DNA from: CAYFVR01 sp046541515
GTDB lineage: Bacteria; Desulfobacterota; Desulfobacteria; Desulfobacterales; Desulfococcaceae
Direction of reading: 5' to 3'
Assembly (NCBI GenBank): GCA_046541515.1
Contig: JBKHDD010000109.1
Span: forward strand, 1 to 16,784
Length of the DNA stretch: 16,784 bases
The notes under the pieces are model-generated. The model was not told the DNA's origin. It made no database searches and was given only the letters and a program-made list of their open reading frames with translations. Positions within the stretch are counted from its first letter, which is position 1, and each line of letters opens with the position of its first letter. The position numbers and the translations under genes were made by a program. Shown here piece after piece: positions 1 through 6,882 of the stretch.

Positions 1-846
1 ATGCTCCACCTCGTCGTCTGCGTCAAACAGGTCCCCATGGTTTCCGAATTGCCCTGGGACCCGCGAACCGGAACCCTGCGTCGGGAGATGGCCGACGGGA
101 TGATGGACCCGGCCTGCAAGCACGCCCTGGAGGCGGCGCTTCGGCTTCGGCGCCGGTACGGCGCGTCGGTGACCGCCGTGACCATGGGCCCGCCCATGGC
201 CCGGGAAATCCTTCACGAGGCCGTGGCCTTGGGCGCGGACCGGGGCGTGCTGCTCACCGATCCCCGCATGGCCGGCGCGGACACCATGATCACCGCCCGC
301 ACCTTGGCCGCCGCCATCCACGCCGCCGTTCCGGAAGCCGATTTGGTGCTCTGCGGCAACCGCACCAGCGACAGCGAGACCGGCCAAGTCGGCCCCCAGC
401 TCGCGGGAGCGCTGAATTTTCCCTCGGTCGCCGGGGTGGAATCCCTGGAGCTTTCCGGCCGGAACCTGACCGTGACCCGCCGAGCCGACGGCTTTCGGGA
501 GACGCTGGAGATGGCTCTTCCCGCCCTGGTCACCGTGGACCCCCGAGCCTTCGCGCCCCGCTATCCCACGCTGGACGGCGTTTGCGACGCCTTCGGCGAG
601 GTGGACATTCGCACGCTGACGGTGGAGGACATCGGGCTGGAGCCCTCCGCCGTGGGCCTCAAGGCGTCGCCCACGGCGATTTTGGACGTCACCTCCGCCG
701 CCGCAAGCAAGGAGAACGTGGTGCTTACGGGACCCACCCGGAAGCTGGTGAACGCGCTGTTCGAGACCTTCGGCGACCGGATCGGCGGGGCCATGGGCAA
801 GGATCTGAAAACCCACTGCCACACGGGCGAAGAGGAGGAGGCGTGA
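1..846 (+). CDS. etfB: Electron transfer flavoprotein, beta subunit
   Basis: The small subunit of the heterodimeric electron transfer flavoprotein binds AMP (or a second FAD in bifurcating types) and carries electrons in the cytoplasm from acyl-CoA-type dehydrogenases. The 281-residue protein starts with the family N-terminus MLHLVVCVKQVP, has the GPP turn near residue 63, and carries the nucleotide-binding loop CGNRTSDSETGQVGPQLA at residues 118-135, close to the usual EtfB signature. Length is normal, slightly long. The ATG is the first base of the window, so its ribosome binding site cannot be seen, but homology style supports this start. It overlaps etfA by four bases, so the two are coupled. 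The usual acyl-CoA dehydrogenase or oxidoreductase partner would lie upstream of the window. Whether this is a bifurcating Etf cannot be decided here. Confidence 0.95.
   Translation: MLHLVVCVKQVPMVSELPWDPRTGTLRREMADGMMDPACKHALEAALRLRRRYGASVTAVTMGPPMAREILHEAVALGADRGVLLTDPRMAGADTMITARTLAAAIHAAVPEADLVLCGNRTSDSETGQVGPQLAGALNFPSVAGVESLELSGRNLTVTRRADGFRETLEMALPALVTVDPRAFAPRYPTLDGVCDAFGEVDIRTLTVEDIGLEPSAVGLKASPTAILDVTSAAASKENVVLTGPTRKLVNALFETFGDRIGGAMGKDLKTHCHTGEEEEA
834..838 (+). promoter_or_regulatory. Ribosome binding site deciding the etfA GTG start
   Basis: A GGAGG core inside AGAGGAGGAG, at the 3' end of etfB, lies four bases before the GTG at 843. No ATG in the etfA frame is suitably placed, and the purine run points to GTG as initiator, which also gives the GTGA stop/start overlap. 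Confidence 0.75.
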
Positions 847-1844
847 GCGCGTCCCGCCGCGAAATCTGGGTCTTCGGCGACTACCGGAACTATTTCCAGA
901 ACCGGGTGACGCTGCAACTGCTGGCCCGGGCCCGGGAGTTGGCCGAACCGCTTTCCGCCGAAGTCGCGGCCGTCATCTTTGGCCACGGAGTGGACGAATT
1001 CGTGGGGGAATACATCGCCCACGGCGCCCACCAGGTCCTCGTGACCGAACATCCCGATCTCCAGGGCTACAACACGGAGCGGTATGCCGAGCTGTTGGCC
1101 CGGCTGGCCCGGGAGCGCCGCCCGGAAATCATTCTGATCGGGGCCACCGATTTCGGCCGGGAGTTCGCGCCCCAGGTTTCCTGGCGGCTGCAAACCGGCC
1201 TCACCGCCGACTGCATCAACCTGGAAATCAACGCCGACGGCCTGCTGGTCCAGACCGCGCCTTCTTTTGGCGGCAACCTGATCGCCCAAATCGTGACGCC
1301 GAAGCGGCGGCCCCAGATGGCCACGGTTCGCCCGGGAACGTTTCCCGAGTTGCCCCACGATTATGAAGCCACCGGGGAGATCGTCTTGGTTCCCCTGCCG
1401 GACGATTTGCCCGCGCCCCGGGTACGTCTGGTGAAAAGCGAACCGCTGCCCGCGCCGCCCCGCAGTTTGGAAGACGCGCCGGTGGTGGTCTGCGGCGGCC
1501 GGGGAATGGGCGGCAAGGCCAAGTTCAAAAAGCTGTTCGAGCTGGCCCGGCTGATGGACGCCGAGGTGGGCGCGACCCGGCCGGTGGTCCACGGCCGATG
1601 GATCGACGGAGACGCGCTGGTGGGTCAGGCGGGGCGGCAGATCAAGCCCAAGGTGCTTTTCTCGTTCGGGATCAGCGGGGCCATCCAGCACACCGCCGCC
1701 ACCAACGAGGCGGAATTCGTCATCGCCGTCAACAAAAATCCCGCCGCCACCATGATGCAAACCGCCGACGTCGCCATCGTCGCCGACGCCAACCAGTTCT
1801 GCTCGGCGCTCATTCGGGAGTTGAAGGGGCGGATTCGGGAGTAG
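843..1844 (+). CDS. etfA: Electron transfer flavoprotein, alpha subunit
   Basis: The large Etf subunit holds the redox-active FAD and forms the working heterodimer with EtfB. From the GTG start it has 333 residues. The N-terminal alpha/beta domain includes TGLTADC (118-124), SFGGNLIAQI (141-150) and RPQMATVRPG (156-165), all typical of EtfA. The C-terminal FAD domain follows: VVCGGRGMGG (215-224), the VGQAGRQIKP segment (260-269), GISGAIQH (276-283), and IAVNKNP with ADVAIVAD (294-315), the expected FAD-contact motifs. The GTG overlaps the etfB stop as GTGA and has a strong ribosome binding site four bases upstream, so etfBA is one translationally coupled unit. The ferredoxin-like insert found in some EtfA proteins is absent. 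No intrinsic terminator with a U-run was found directly after the stop. Identification is firm; the electron donor and acceptor are unknown. Confidence 0.95.
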   Translation: MSASRREIWVFGDYRNYFQNRVTLQLLARARELAEPLSAEVAAVIFGHGVDEFVGEYIAHGAHQVLVTEHPDLQGYNTERYAELLARLARERRPEIILIGATDFGREFAPQVSWRLQTGLTADCINLEINADGLLVQTAPSFGGNLIAQIVTPKRRPQMATVRPGTFPELPHDYEATGEIVLVPLPDDLPAPRVRLVKSEPLPAPPRSLEDAPVVVCGGRGMGGKAKFKKLFELARLMDAEVGATRPVVHGRWIDGDALVGQAGRQIKPKVLFSFGISGAIQHTAATNEAEFVIAVNKNPAATMMQTADVAIVADANQFCSALIRELKGRIRE

Positions 1845-2188
1845 GGGCCGATACGTTTTCCCTCCTCCGAGCACTTGCTCCATCAGAACTTATTCGTCCA
1901 GGCCCCAAATTCTCTTGGAGTCCTCAAAACTTTTTTCAGTTTACCCCACTTTCGTTTTCGCGTTTCCAAGTATATTTGGTAAAGTAGTTTCTACTACCAT
2001 GCCATCGCATTTGTAGCTACTTTTCGATCCGGCTCCACTTGGCCTTGACAGGCTGCTCGAATAGGGGCTTCTCCCTTTCGCCCTTATGTATGCAAAGGAA
2101 GGGATTTTGAAGCTCCGCTTCCATCGCTAAGCCGCCAAACTTACCAATGTAAAACTTTATGGATGCTTTAAAAGGAAGGAAAAAATAA
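1845..2188. other. Gene-free stretch between etfA and the first toxin-antitoxin pair
   Basis: About 340 bases with base composition shifting from GC-rich to AT-rich. The only clear structure is a hairpin at 1977-1999. The end of the region supplies a purine-rich AAGGAAGG ribosome binding site for the antitoxin at 2189. No convincing gene was found; an antisense open frame ending at 2017 has no supported start or homology. Confidence 0.6.
1977..1999. repeat. Short hairpin, 9 bp stem with bulge
   Basis: The arms TGGTA-GTAG (1977-1981 and 1984-1987) and CTAC-TACCA (1991-1999) pair perfectly around a TTT loop, with an AA bulge in the left arm. It is 130 bp past the etfA stop and has no U-run, so it is not a classical terminator. 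It may be a transcript-end stabiliser or a protein-binding site. Confidence 0.4.
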
Positions 2189-2428
2189 ATGAAATCAATA
2201 TCTTTGGACCAGGGAACCGTAGATTTACAGGGGCTTCTGGCCGAAATGGAGCAAAACCCGGAGTCCATTGTATTCCTCCGGGAAGGAAAGCCCATCGCAC
2301 ATCTCTTCCCCAGCTATTCTGCTGAAAAAGACCGATTGACACCTCATCCGAAGATGAGGCAGATTCAAATTCATTACGATCCAACCGAACCAATGGATGA
2401 AATCGAATGGCCAGAGGATTTGCGATGA
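2189..2428 (+). CDS. Type II antitoxin, Phd/YefM-like (partner of the PIN toxin at 2425)
   Basis: This 79-residue protein probably binds the adjacent PIN ribonuclease and blocks its active site through its C-terminus, and represses its own promoter through its N-terminal fold. The N-terminal half has the Phd/YefM pattern: an alternating strand-helix opening (MKSISLDQGTVDLQGLLAEM), then SIVFLREGKPIAHLFP (residues 26-41), matching the family's 'ivl..GkPvA.lvP' core. The C-terminus is acidic and tryptophan-containing (MDEIEWPEDLR), as in toxin-neutralising tails. An AAGGAAGG ribosome binding site precedes the ATG. The stop overlaps the toxin start as ATGA. Its codons and composition are AT-richer than etfBA, consistent with acquisition by transfer. 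Subfamily is inferred; the toxin context makes the role likely. Confidence 0.82.
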   Translation: MKSISLDQGTVDLQGLLAEMEQNPESIVFLREGKPIAHLFPSYSAEKDRLTPHPKMRQIQIHYDPTEPMDEIEWPEDLR

Positions 2429-2805
2429 TCCTTCTGGATACCTGCGCTTTGCTATGGCTCACACAAGGTTCTGAAAGAATAAATCGCGATATTTATGAAA
2501 GAATCCAAAAAGCTCCAGTAGTGTACATATCGGCGATTTCCGGATTCGAAGTAGGGTTGAAACAGCGGAAGGGGAAATTAGATTTGCCTTCGCCAGCGGG
2601 CGTGTGGATGGAGACCGTAATCAATCACCACGGTTTGACCATCCATCCTTTGACAATGGAAATTTGTGTGCGGGCCACTGATTTGCCTTTTCACCACAAC
2701 GATCCTTGCGACCGGATGATCATCGCGACCGCCCAAGAACTTGGAATCCCTGTCGTAACGGCAGATCAGGCTTTTATGCAGTATGATATCGAAGTCCTAT
2801 TCTAA
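2425..2805 (+). CDS. PIN-domain ribonuclease toxin, VapC-like
   Basis: PIN toxins are Mg2+-dependent endoribonucleases that cut tRNA or rRNA when freed from their antitoxin. The 126-residue protein shows the four acidic positions: D5 in LLDTCALLW, E42 in SGFEVG, D96 in NDPCDRMIIATA (with D93 before it), and D114 in VVTADQAF. Length is typical for VapC. The ATG at 2425 overlaps the antitoxin stop (ATGA) and yields the classic short N-terminus MILLDTCALL. An ATG at 2407 in the same frame would add six residues but lies inside the antitoxin gene and lacks family support. All catalytic residues are present, so the toxin is probably active. Its target cannot be read from sequence. Confidence 0.9.
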   Translation: MILLDTCALLWLTQGSERINRDIYERIQKAPVVYISAISGFEVGLKQRKGKLDLPSPAGVWMETVINHHGLTIHPLTMEICVRATDLPFHHNDPCDRMIIATAQELGIPVVTADQAFMQYDIEVLF

Positions 2806-2862
2806 TCATTCATATTGGGAAGCCAGCTGTATCTCCGGCCACTGGAGGAACCTACCATTCAG

Positions 2863-2877
2863 GATAGGATTCCTATC
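2863..2877. repeat. Small hairpin between convergent genes
   Basis: GATAGG and CCTATC (6 bp arms, ATT loop) lie in the 75-bp gap between the convergent PIN toxin and the methyltransferase stop codons. The position suits a shared transcript end, but no U-run follows on either strand. Confidence 0.3.
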
Positions 2878-2880
2878 GTT

Positions 2881-3612
2881 CTAATTGGTGGGATGATTTT
2901 CATTCACCAACACCTTCTTCCGAAATGCGAAGACCCGCACCGCATAATCCAGCAAATATCCCCCCGCCTCCGTCCACTCCGCCTGTTCCATCAACGCCCG
3001 CACCCGCTCCCCCGTTTCCGCGCTCCAATGCGCGTCAGGATTTTTGCGGACGTCTTCCTCGATTAGCGCCTCGAAGCTTTCCACAATGCAATCCAACCGA
3101 ACCGGGGTTTCGGATAATGGGATGAAGCCATGGTCCGGAACTGTCCGAACCATTTTAATGGCGTGGTCCTTGGCGTCCTTTTCGTGGGAGTAGAGCGCGA
3201 AGATTTTCCCGAACAGGCCGCCCCGGTAGACCGGTTCAACGATGGCGAGCCGACCGCCGGGCCGGAGAACTCGGGCCGCCTCCTTCAAGGCGGTCGCCTG
3301 AAAATCCACCGGCACATGGTGGAGCGACTGGCAGAAGAGCACCGAATCGAACTTTTCCAGCCGAAAGCAAAGCGATTCGGCGGCGCAGGCGAGAAAGGAG
3401 AGGTTTTCGGGCCGGGGATTCGCCGCCGCTTCCCGGAGAATCGGCGCGTATGGATCGAAGGAAATGATCCGGCGGCAGAAGGGCGCGAGTTGCCGGGAAA
3501 CCACGCCGTCACCGCAGCCGATGTCCAGCAGGCGGAAATCGGGATGTGTGGCGATTTCGACGAGGGCGTTTTTCAGGGCGTTGTGGATGTCGATTTGCAT
3601 ATAGGCTTTCAT
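2881..3612 (-). CDS. Class I SAM-dependent methyltransferase (Methyltransf_11/UbiE-like), substrate unknown
   Basis: A cytoplasmic enzyme predicted to transfer a methyl group from S-adenosylmethionine. The 243-residue protein has motif I LLDIGCGDG at 28-36, an acidic motif II region (ISFDPYA, 50-56), the post-motif region SLHHVP (96-101) and motif III VLRPGGRLAIVEP (115-127). This is the Rossmann-like order of small-molecule methyltransferases. The C-terminal third (YSHEKDAKDHAIKM and onward) is not specific to any subfamily I recognise. The ATG at 3612 is preferred; a second in-frame ATG lies at 3600. Neither has a Shine-Dalgarno sequence, because the 5' side runs straight into a hairpin repeat (3621-3727). 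The gene follows the deaminase on the same strand, 200 bp away, so co-transcription is possible but not shown. Confidence 0.85.
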   Translation of the reverse strand: MKAYMQIDIHNALKNALVEIATHPDFRLLDIGCGDGVVSRQLAPFCRRIISFDPYAPILREAAANPRPENLSFLACAAESLCFRLEKFDSVLFCQSLHHVPVDFQATALKEAARVLRPGGRLAIVEPVYRGGLFGKIFALYSHEKDAKDHAIKMVRTVPDHGFIPLSETPVRLDCIVESFEALIEEDVRKNPDAHWSAETGERVRALMEQAEWTEAGGYLLDYAVRVFAFRKKVLVNENHPTN

Positions 3613-3620
3613 CGTTGTTT

Positions 3621-3727
3621 TGTAGGGGCAACCCCCGTGGTTGCCCTCGGCCCCAAAACCGCGAGCCTCAAAAATTCGAGGCGTCGGAAGCGCGCCGGCA
3701 GGGCAGGCACGGGGGGCTGCCCCTACC
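3621..3727. repeat. Nested inverted repeat, MITE/REP-like, upstream of the methyltransferase
   Basis: An outer pair of about 26-bp arms, 3621-3646 (TGTAGGGGCAACCCCCGTGG onward) and 3701-3727, are imperfect reverse complements. They enclose a perfect small hairpin GCCTC...GAGGC (3664-3682, arms extended by GAA/TTC). Each outer arm itself contains GGGGCA/TGCCCC-type self-complementarity. Such GTAGGGGC...GCCCCTAC bracketed elements are, from general knowledge, commonly dispersed in bacterial genomes; no second copy is visible here. The right border lies only eight bases before the methyltransferase ATG. Confidence 0.75.
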
Positions 3728-3812
3728 ATCCCGAACAAATGGACATTCGCTCCGATCCACCGCCGACCCGCGACATCGTTCCGGGACGCCGGACTTGCGA
3801 CCGAAGACCGTC

Positions 3813-4343
3813 CTACGGTCCGCTCACCTCCTGCTCCAACGTATACCGCGCCAACAAACTCTCCCGCCAGTAGGGGTTGTCGGGATTTTCGAAGAAGCGG
3901 CGGAAGAGCGCGAGGCTTTCGCGACGGCGGAAGCGGGGGACGATCCGGATGGGGTTGTCGCGGTAGAGGGGCGAAAGATTGGACCGATCCATTTCGGTAG
4001 CCCCGCCCATGGCGTCTTCGTAAGCCCAGACGAGACGGCCCACGCCGCTGAGGAGAATCGCGCCGAAGCACATCAGGCAGGGCTCCATGGTGCAATAGAT
4101 GGTCATCCGGGAACGGTCCAATGACGGGTCCACCCGTTCCAACCGGCGGAGAGCCACCATCTCGGCATGGTCGGTTTCGTTGGTTCCGCCGGCGGCCGTG
4201 CCTTCACGGGCGCCGGCCACGATGAGGCGACCGTCGTAGAGCACCACGCAGCCCACGGGAAATTCTCCGGCGGCCAGGGCCCGTTCTCCCTCGGCCAGGG
4301 CGAGGGACATGGCTTCGGCGTCGGTCAACGAGGGCGAAGCCAT
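3813..4343 (-). CDS. Zinc-dependent nucleoside/nucleobase deaminase (CDA superfamily, TadA-like)
   Basis: Deaminases of this fold hydrolytically remove an amino group from a cytosine, adenine or guanine base using a zinc-activated water. The 176-residue protein has FPVGCVV (28-34), the zinc and catalytic motif HAE (59-61) and the zinc motif PCLMC (88-92), followed by FGAIL. These are the TadA/guanine deaminase-type motifs. It differs from standard tRNA adenosine deaminase in its longer C-terminus (residues 110-176: MGGATEMDR and a RIVPRFRRRESLALFRRF helix). That C-terminus and the insert GTAAGGTNETD before HAE suggest a free nucleoside or base substrate rather than tRNA, so tadA is not assigned. 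The start at 4343 is the first ATG of the frame; no clear Shine-Dalgarno is seen. A small hairpin (GACCGT/ACGGTC, 3806-3820) covers its stop codon. Confidence 0.85.
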   Translation of the reverse strand: MASPSLTDAEAMSLALAEGERALAAGEFPVGCVVLYDGRLIVAGAREGTAAGGTNETDHAEMVALRRLERVDPSLDRSRMTIYCTMEPCLMCFGAILLSGVGRLVWAYEDAMGGATEMDRSNLSPLYRDNPIRIVPRFRRRESLALFRRFFENPDNPYWRESLLARYTLEQEVSGP

Positions 4344-4471
4344 GTCGATATGGGATGATTCATAGCGATGTCTCCAACGACGCGGTCAACGGATGGGCTG
4401 TTGTATCGCGGGGGCTGCGGTTTGTACAGAGATGGCCATGCAACGGAAACAGACGGCGGTCTTTCGGAGGA

Positions 4472-4517
4472 AAAATTTTCCATGCCGAAAATTCCCTTTT
4501 ACATGGAAAAAAATTTT
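4472..4517. repeat. AT-rich inverted repeat overlapping a putative promoter
   Basis: AAAATTTTCCATG (4472-4484) and CATGGAAAAAAATTTT (4502-4517) are inverted copies apart from three extra A bases in the right arm. The right arm overlaps the proposed -35 box of the downstream gene, so it could be an operator. It might instead be an RNA hairpin. Confidence 0.5.
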
Positions 4518-4525
4518 GTGATAGT
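4498..4525 (+). promoter_or_regulatory. Candidate sigma70 promoter for the 4594 gene
   Basis: TTTACA (4498-4503, 5 of 6 to consensus) and GATAGT (4520-4525, 4 of 6) are separated by 16 bases, with TG one base before the -10 hexamer (extended -10). It would leave a leader of about 60 bases before the AGGGGG ribosome binding site and ATG at 4594. Prediction from pattern only. Confidence 0.4.
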
Positions 4526-4593
4526 GGCTTTATTGAGAGAAAATCTCTAAACAGGGAACCAAGCAATCTCGTCGGGAAAAACAGGGGGCAACA

Positions 4594-5880
4594 ATGGCGG
4601 AATACGAAGAAATTCAGAAAAAATATAAAAATCAAATAACTGTTTTTGTGTGGGAAAATGCACCTTTTTTTCAACTAAAAAGACTAAAAAATCATGTGGG
4701 CCACGCCTCAATGGATATCCGAATTTTCGAACCCAAAGAAGCTTTTCTATATATCAGTTGGTGGCCCAGCGACTACGAGGGCGTTCCCTATTATCTTCCC
4801 TCCTGTTACAGGGAAGATTTGCGGAGAGAAATATCCAGCAGCACCAATGAGCACCTCGCGAATCGAGAGTACTCATTGCGCCCAAACCAAGTCGCACTCC
4901 CACCCAAATTCGGCGACAAATTCACCAAAAACATACTTGATGACGATTTTCAAGAAACCGCCTATACGTTTTCCTATTCCAGCGGCCCGATTACCGCCCT
5001 AAAAAAAGGTTTGACACCCAAAGACATTGTGGGTTTCCAAAGCGCTTTCATCGGAAAGGTGAATCCAGTTTTTGGAACAAAAGAAGATGCAAGAACATAT
5101 CTCCCCATAATGGATGGAACGGAAAACTTTTGGGGATTAAATGGCTTCAGAATGACAGAATGGTGGAAGGGGAAAAAAAATCAAGACGAATATTCAATGT
5201 TTTCGACTAGCTCAAATTGCGCCGGAACCGTGGTGAAAGGGTTGATCGCCGGAGGGGGAGAAGCATTTGCTCCCGCCCCAAAAAGGAGCTTTCTTATGTT
5301 GCCGACCAATGTCAGCGATTGGGCCTCAAGATTGGAAGCAAAAATAACATTCCTGAATCAGACCATGAAGGCCGCCTTGAAAAGGCCAGTTCAATACCGA
5401 GAACGCTCCCTGCCGGTAAAGGAAGTAGATATGGATCACGGCTATCTCCTGAACCTGTTCGGCGGCAGAGCGAACCCTTTCTGGAATGAATTTCAACCCC
5501 TTTTTCAGTATATTCAAACATACCAATTGATGCAATGGAACACCCAATATGTGGAGAAAATGAAAAAGCTCATCATGATTTTTGAGAAAAGCAATCAGCT
5601 TTTAACAAAACATTCGCTTTCTCCGCTTGGCGGCCGATTGAAATCCATTATATACACTATCGCCCTTTTGTTAGGCTCCGAAAATGTGATGAAAACAGTC
5701 TCTTCAAGGCGACAAACATTGCAATCGAAACTGCTGGCGGCGGGCGGCGAGTTTGAGGAAGTATTCGAACCCATGGCGCCCACCGATGAAAACATCGAAA
5801 AATATAAAGAACACAGAGCAAAACGCCAAAAAGAAGCCAGGAAACTCCTGAAAGGAATGCGAAAATTAAGAAGGCTATAA
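4594..5880 (+). CDS. Orphan protein with permuted papain/NlpC-P60-like His...Cys signature; putative hydrolase or effector
   Basis: I do not recognise a named family. The 428-residue protein has no signal peptide and no clear membrane segment. The first half carries a recurring pattern seen in circularly permuted papain-fold hydrolases, where His comes before Cys: VGHASM (His37), then FLYISWWP (51-58), then SSNCAGTVVKGLIAGGGEAF (206-225; Cys209 the candidate nucleophile), then PTNVSDWASRL (237-247). The second half (250-428) is helical and charged, ending in a lysine/arginine-rich tail (RKLLKGMRKLRRL). The ATG has AGGGGG five bases upstream and a candidate promoter near 4498-4525. Composition is clearly AT-richer than etfBA or the efflux genes, and an IS630-type transposase lies 13 bp past its stop, both signs of transfer. 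Peptidase, amidase or acyltransferase activity would fit the fold; no neighbour looks like an immunity or secretion partner. Confidence 0.75.
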   Translation: MAEYEEIQKKYKNQITVFVWENAPFFQLKRLKNHVGHASMDIRIFEPKEAFLYISWWPSDYEGVPYYLPSCYREDLRREISSSTNEHLANREYSLRPNQVALPPKFGDKFTKNILDDDFQETAYTFSYSSGPITALKKGLTPKDIVGFQSAFIGKVNPVFGTKEDARTYLPIMDGTENFWGLNGFRMTEWWKGKKNQDEYSMFSTSSNCAGTVVKGLIAGGGEAFAPAPKRSFLMLPTNVSDWASRLEAKITFLNQTMKAALKRPVQYRERSLPVKEVDMDHGYLLNLFGGRANPFWNEFQPLFQYIQTYQLMQWNTQYVEKMKKLIMIFEKSNQLLTKHSLSPLGGRLKSIIYTIALLLGSENVMKTVSSRRQTLQSKLLAAGGEFEEVFEPMAPTDENIEKYKEHRAKRQKEARKLLKGMRKLRRL

Positions 5881-5893
5881 TCAATCCGACATT

Positions 5894-6882
5894 TCATTCC
5901 AGGGCATAGGCCACCTCCGGCTTCTTGAAGAAGTTCCGGATCATCCGGGGCGTTTTTGGGAGCGCCTCCAGAGCCTTCCGGGTTTTCTCCTTCAAGTCGT
6001 CCATTCCGTTCAATTTTTGCTTCCCGACTTCGTGGTTTTTCACATGATTCCAAACCTGTTCGTCGGGGTTCAGTTCCGGGGAGTACGGCGGCAGCGTGAA
6101 CAGTTTTAAGCGGCCATTTGTCGATTCGACAAAATCCATAGTTTTCTTGGAAACATGCGCCGAATGGTTGTCTGTTATCAAAAATACCGGCCTCTCCTTT
6201 TCATGAAGAAGCCTTTTCAGGAATTCGACGAAGCGGTCGCCGTTCATGCTTCCTTCGAACGTCATGAAATGCATGCCGCCCTTGGGACTGATCGCGGAAG
6301 CCATGTTCAGTCGAAGCCCGGTTCCGGCCGTTTCGACAACCGGCGTCTTCCCTTTCGGAGACCCTGTCGTTCCGCTTTGGGAGGTGGTGGAAATCCCGGC
6401 CTCGTCCTCGAAAAAAATTTCGGCGTCCCCTTGGCGGGCCGTCTCCTTGATTCGGGGGTATTCCGTGCTTTTCCAAGCCTCAACTTCCGGGATTTTGTTC
6501 GGCCGCACGGCGCGGCGGGCGTTGGGGAGAAAGCCCCATCCTTTTCAAAATCCGGCCCGCCGTCGTTATGCTCGCCCGCTTGCCGAATTCCTCGAAGACG
6601 ACGTCCCGAATCATCCAGCGGGTCCAAAGCGCGGACTCGAAGCCGCAATCCTTGGGAGAAGGTTCGGTGACAATTCGCAGAAGTTCCTCTTCCATGTTCT
6701 CGTTCACGGCCCTCCCGCGTCCGGGCAAGGGACAGTCCTTCAACGCGTCCCATCCGCCTTCTCCATACCGGCGCAACCAGTCGTACATGCTGAAACGATG
6801 GAATCCGAGAGCCGCGACGACGTCTTCGGGGCTCTTGCCTTCTTCAACGACAAGTCGCGCCGCTCGTTTTCGCAGTTCTTCG
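5894..6882 (-). pseudogene. IS630-type DDE transposase, frameshifted
   Basis: IS630 transposases cut and paste DNA at TA dinucleotides. The upstream part (about 6882 down to 6490) encodes the helix-turn-helix region: EELRKRAARLVVEEGKSPEDVV, then MYDWLRRYGEGGWDALKD and LKRMGLSPQRPPRRAAEQNP. The catalytic part, in another frame to 5894, has FFEDEAGI (first Asp), FLITDNHSAH (second Asp) and PPYSPELNPDEQVWNHVK (DDE Glu). The frames join at about 6487-6491, where CCCGGAAG in place of CCCGAAG adds one base; without it the protein reads on through NPEVEAWK. The frame lacks an ATG at its N-terminus and stays open back to a TAG at 7029-7031, so a second lesion is possible. A programmed +1 shift at CCC-G is the alternative to mutation but is not favoured. 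Confidence 0.85.

Noticed and set aside
561..1883. Long minus-strand open frame antisense to etfBA
   Set aside because: GC-rich codon usage on the true strand keeps the opposite strand open; the product is low-complexity (Gly/Asp/Arg-rich) with no domain, while the plus strand has clear Etf motifs.
2017..2295. Minus-strand open frame between etfA and the first antitoxin, with a protein-like C-terminus
   Set aside because: Its upstream half is antisense to the antitoxin, there is no start or ribosome binding site, and no family could be recognised; a decayed gene end is possible but unsupported.
4368..4550. Short plus-strand frame before the orphan gene, as a possible immunity or partner peptide
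   Set aside because: It covers the promoter-like and inverted-repeat sequences, has no Shine-Dalgarno sequence and no protein-like pattern.
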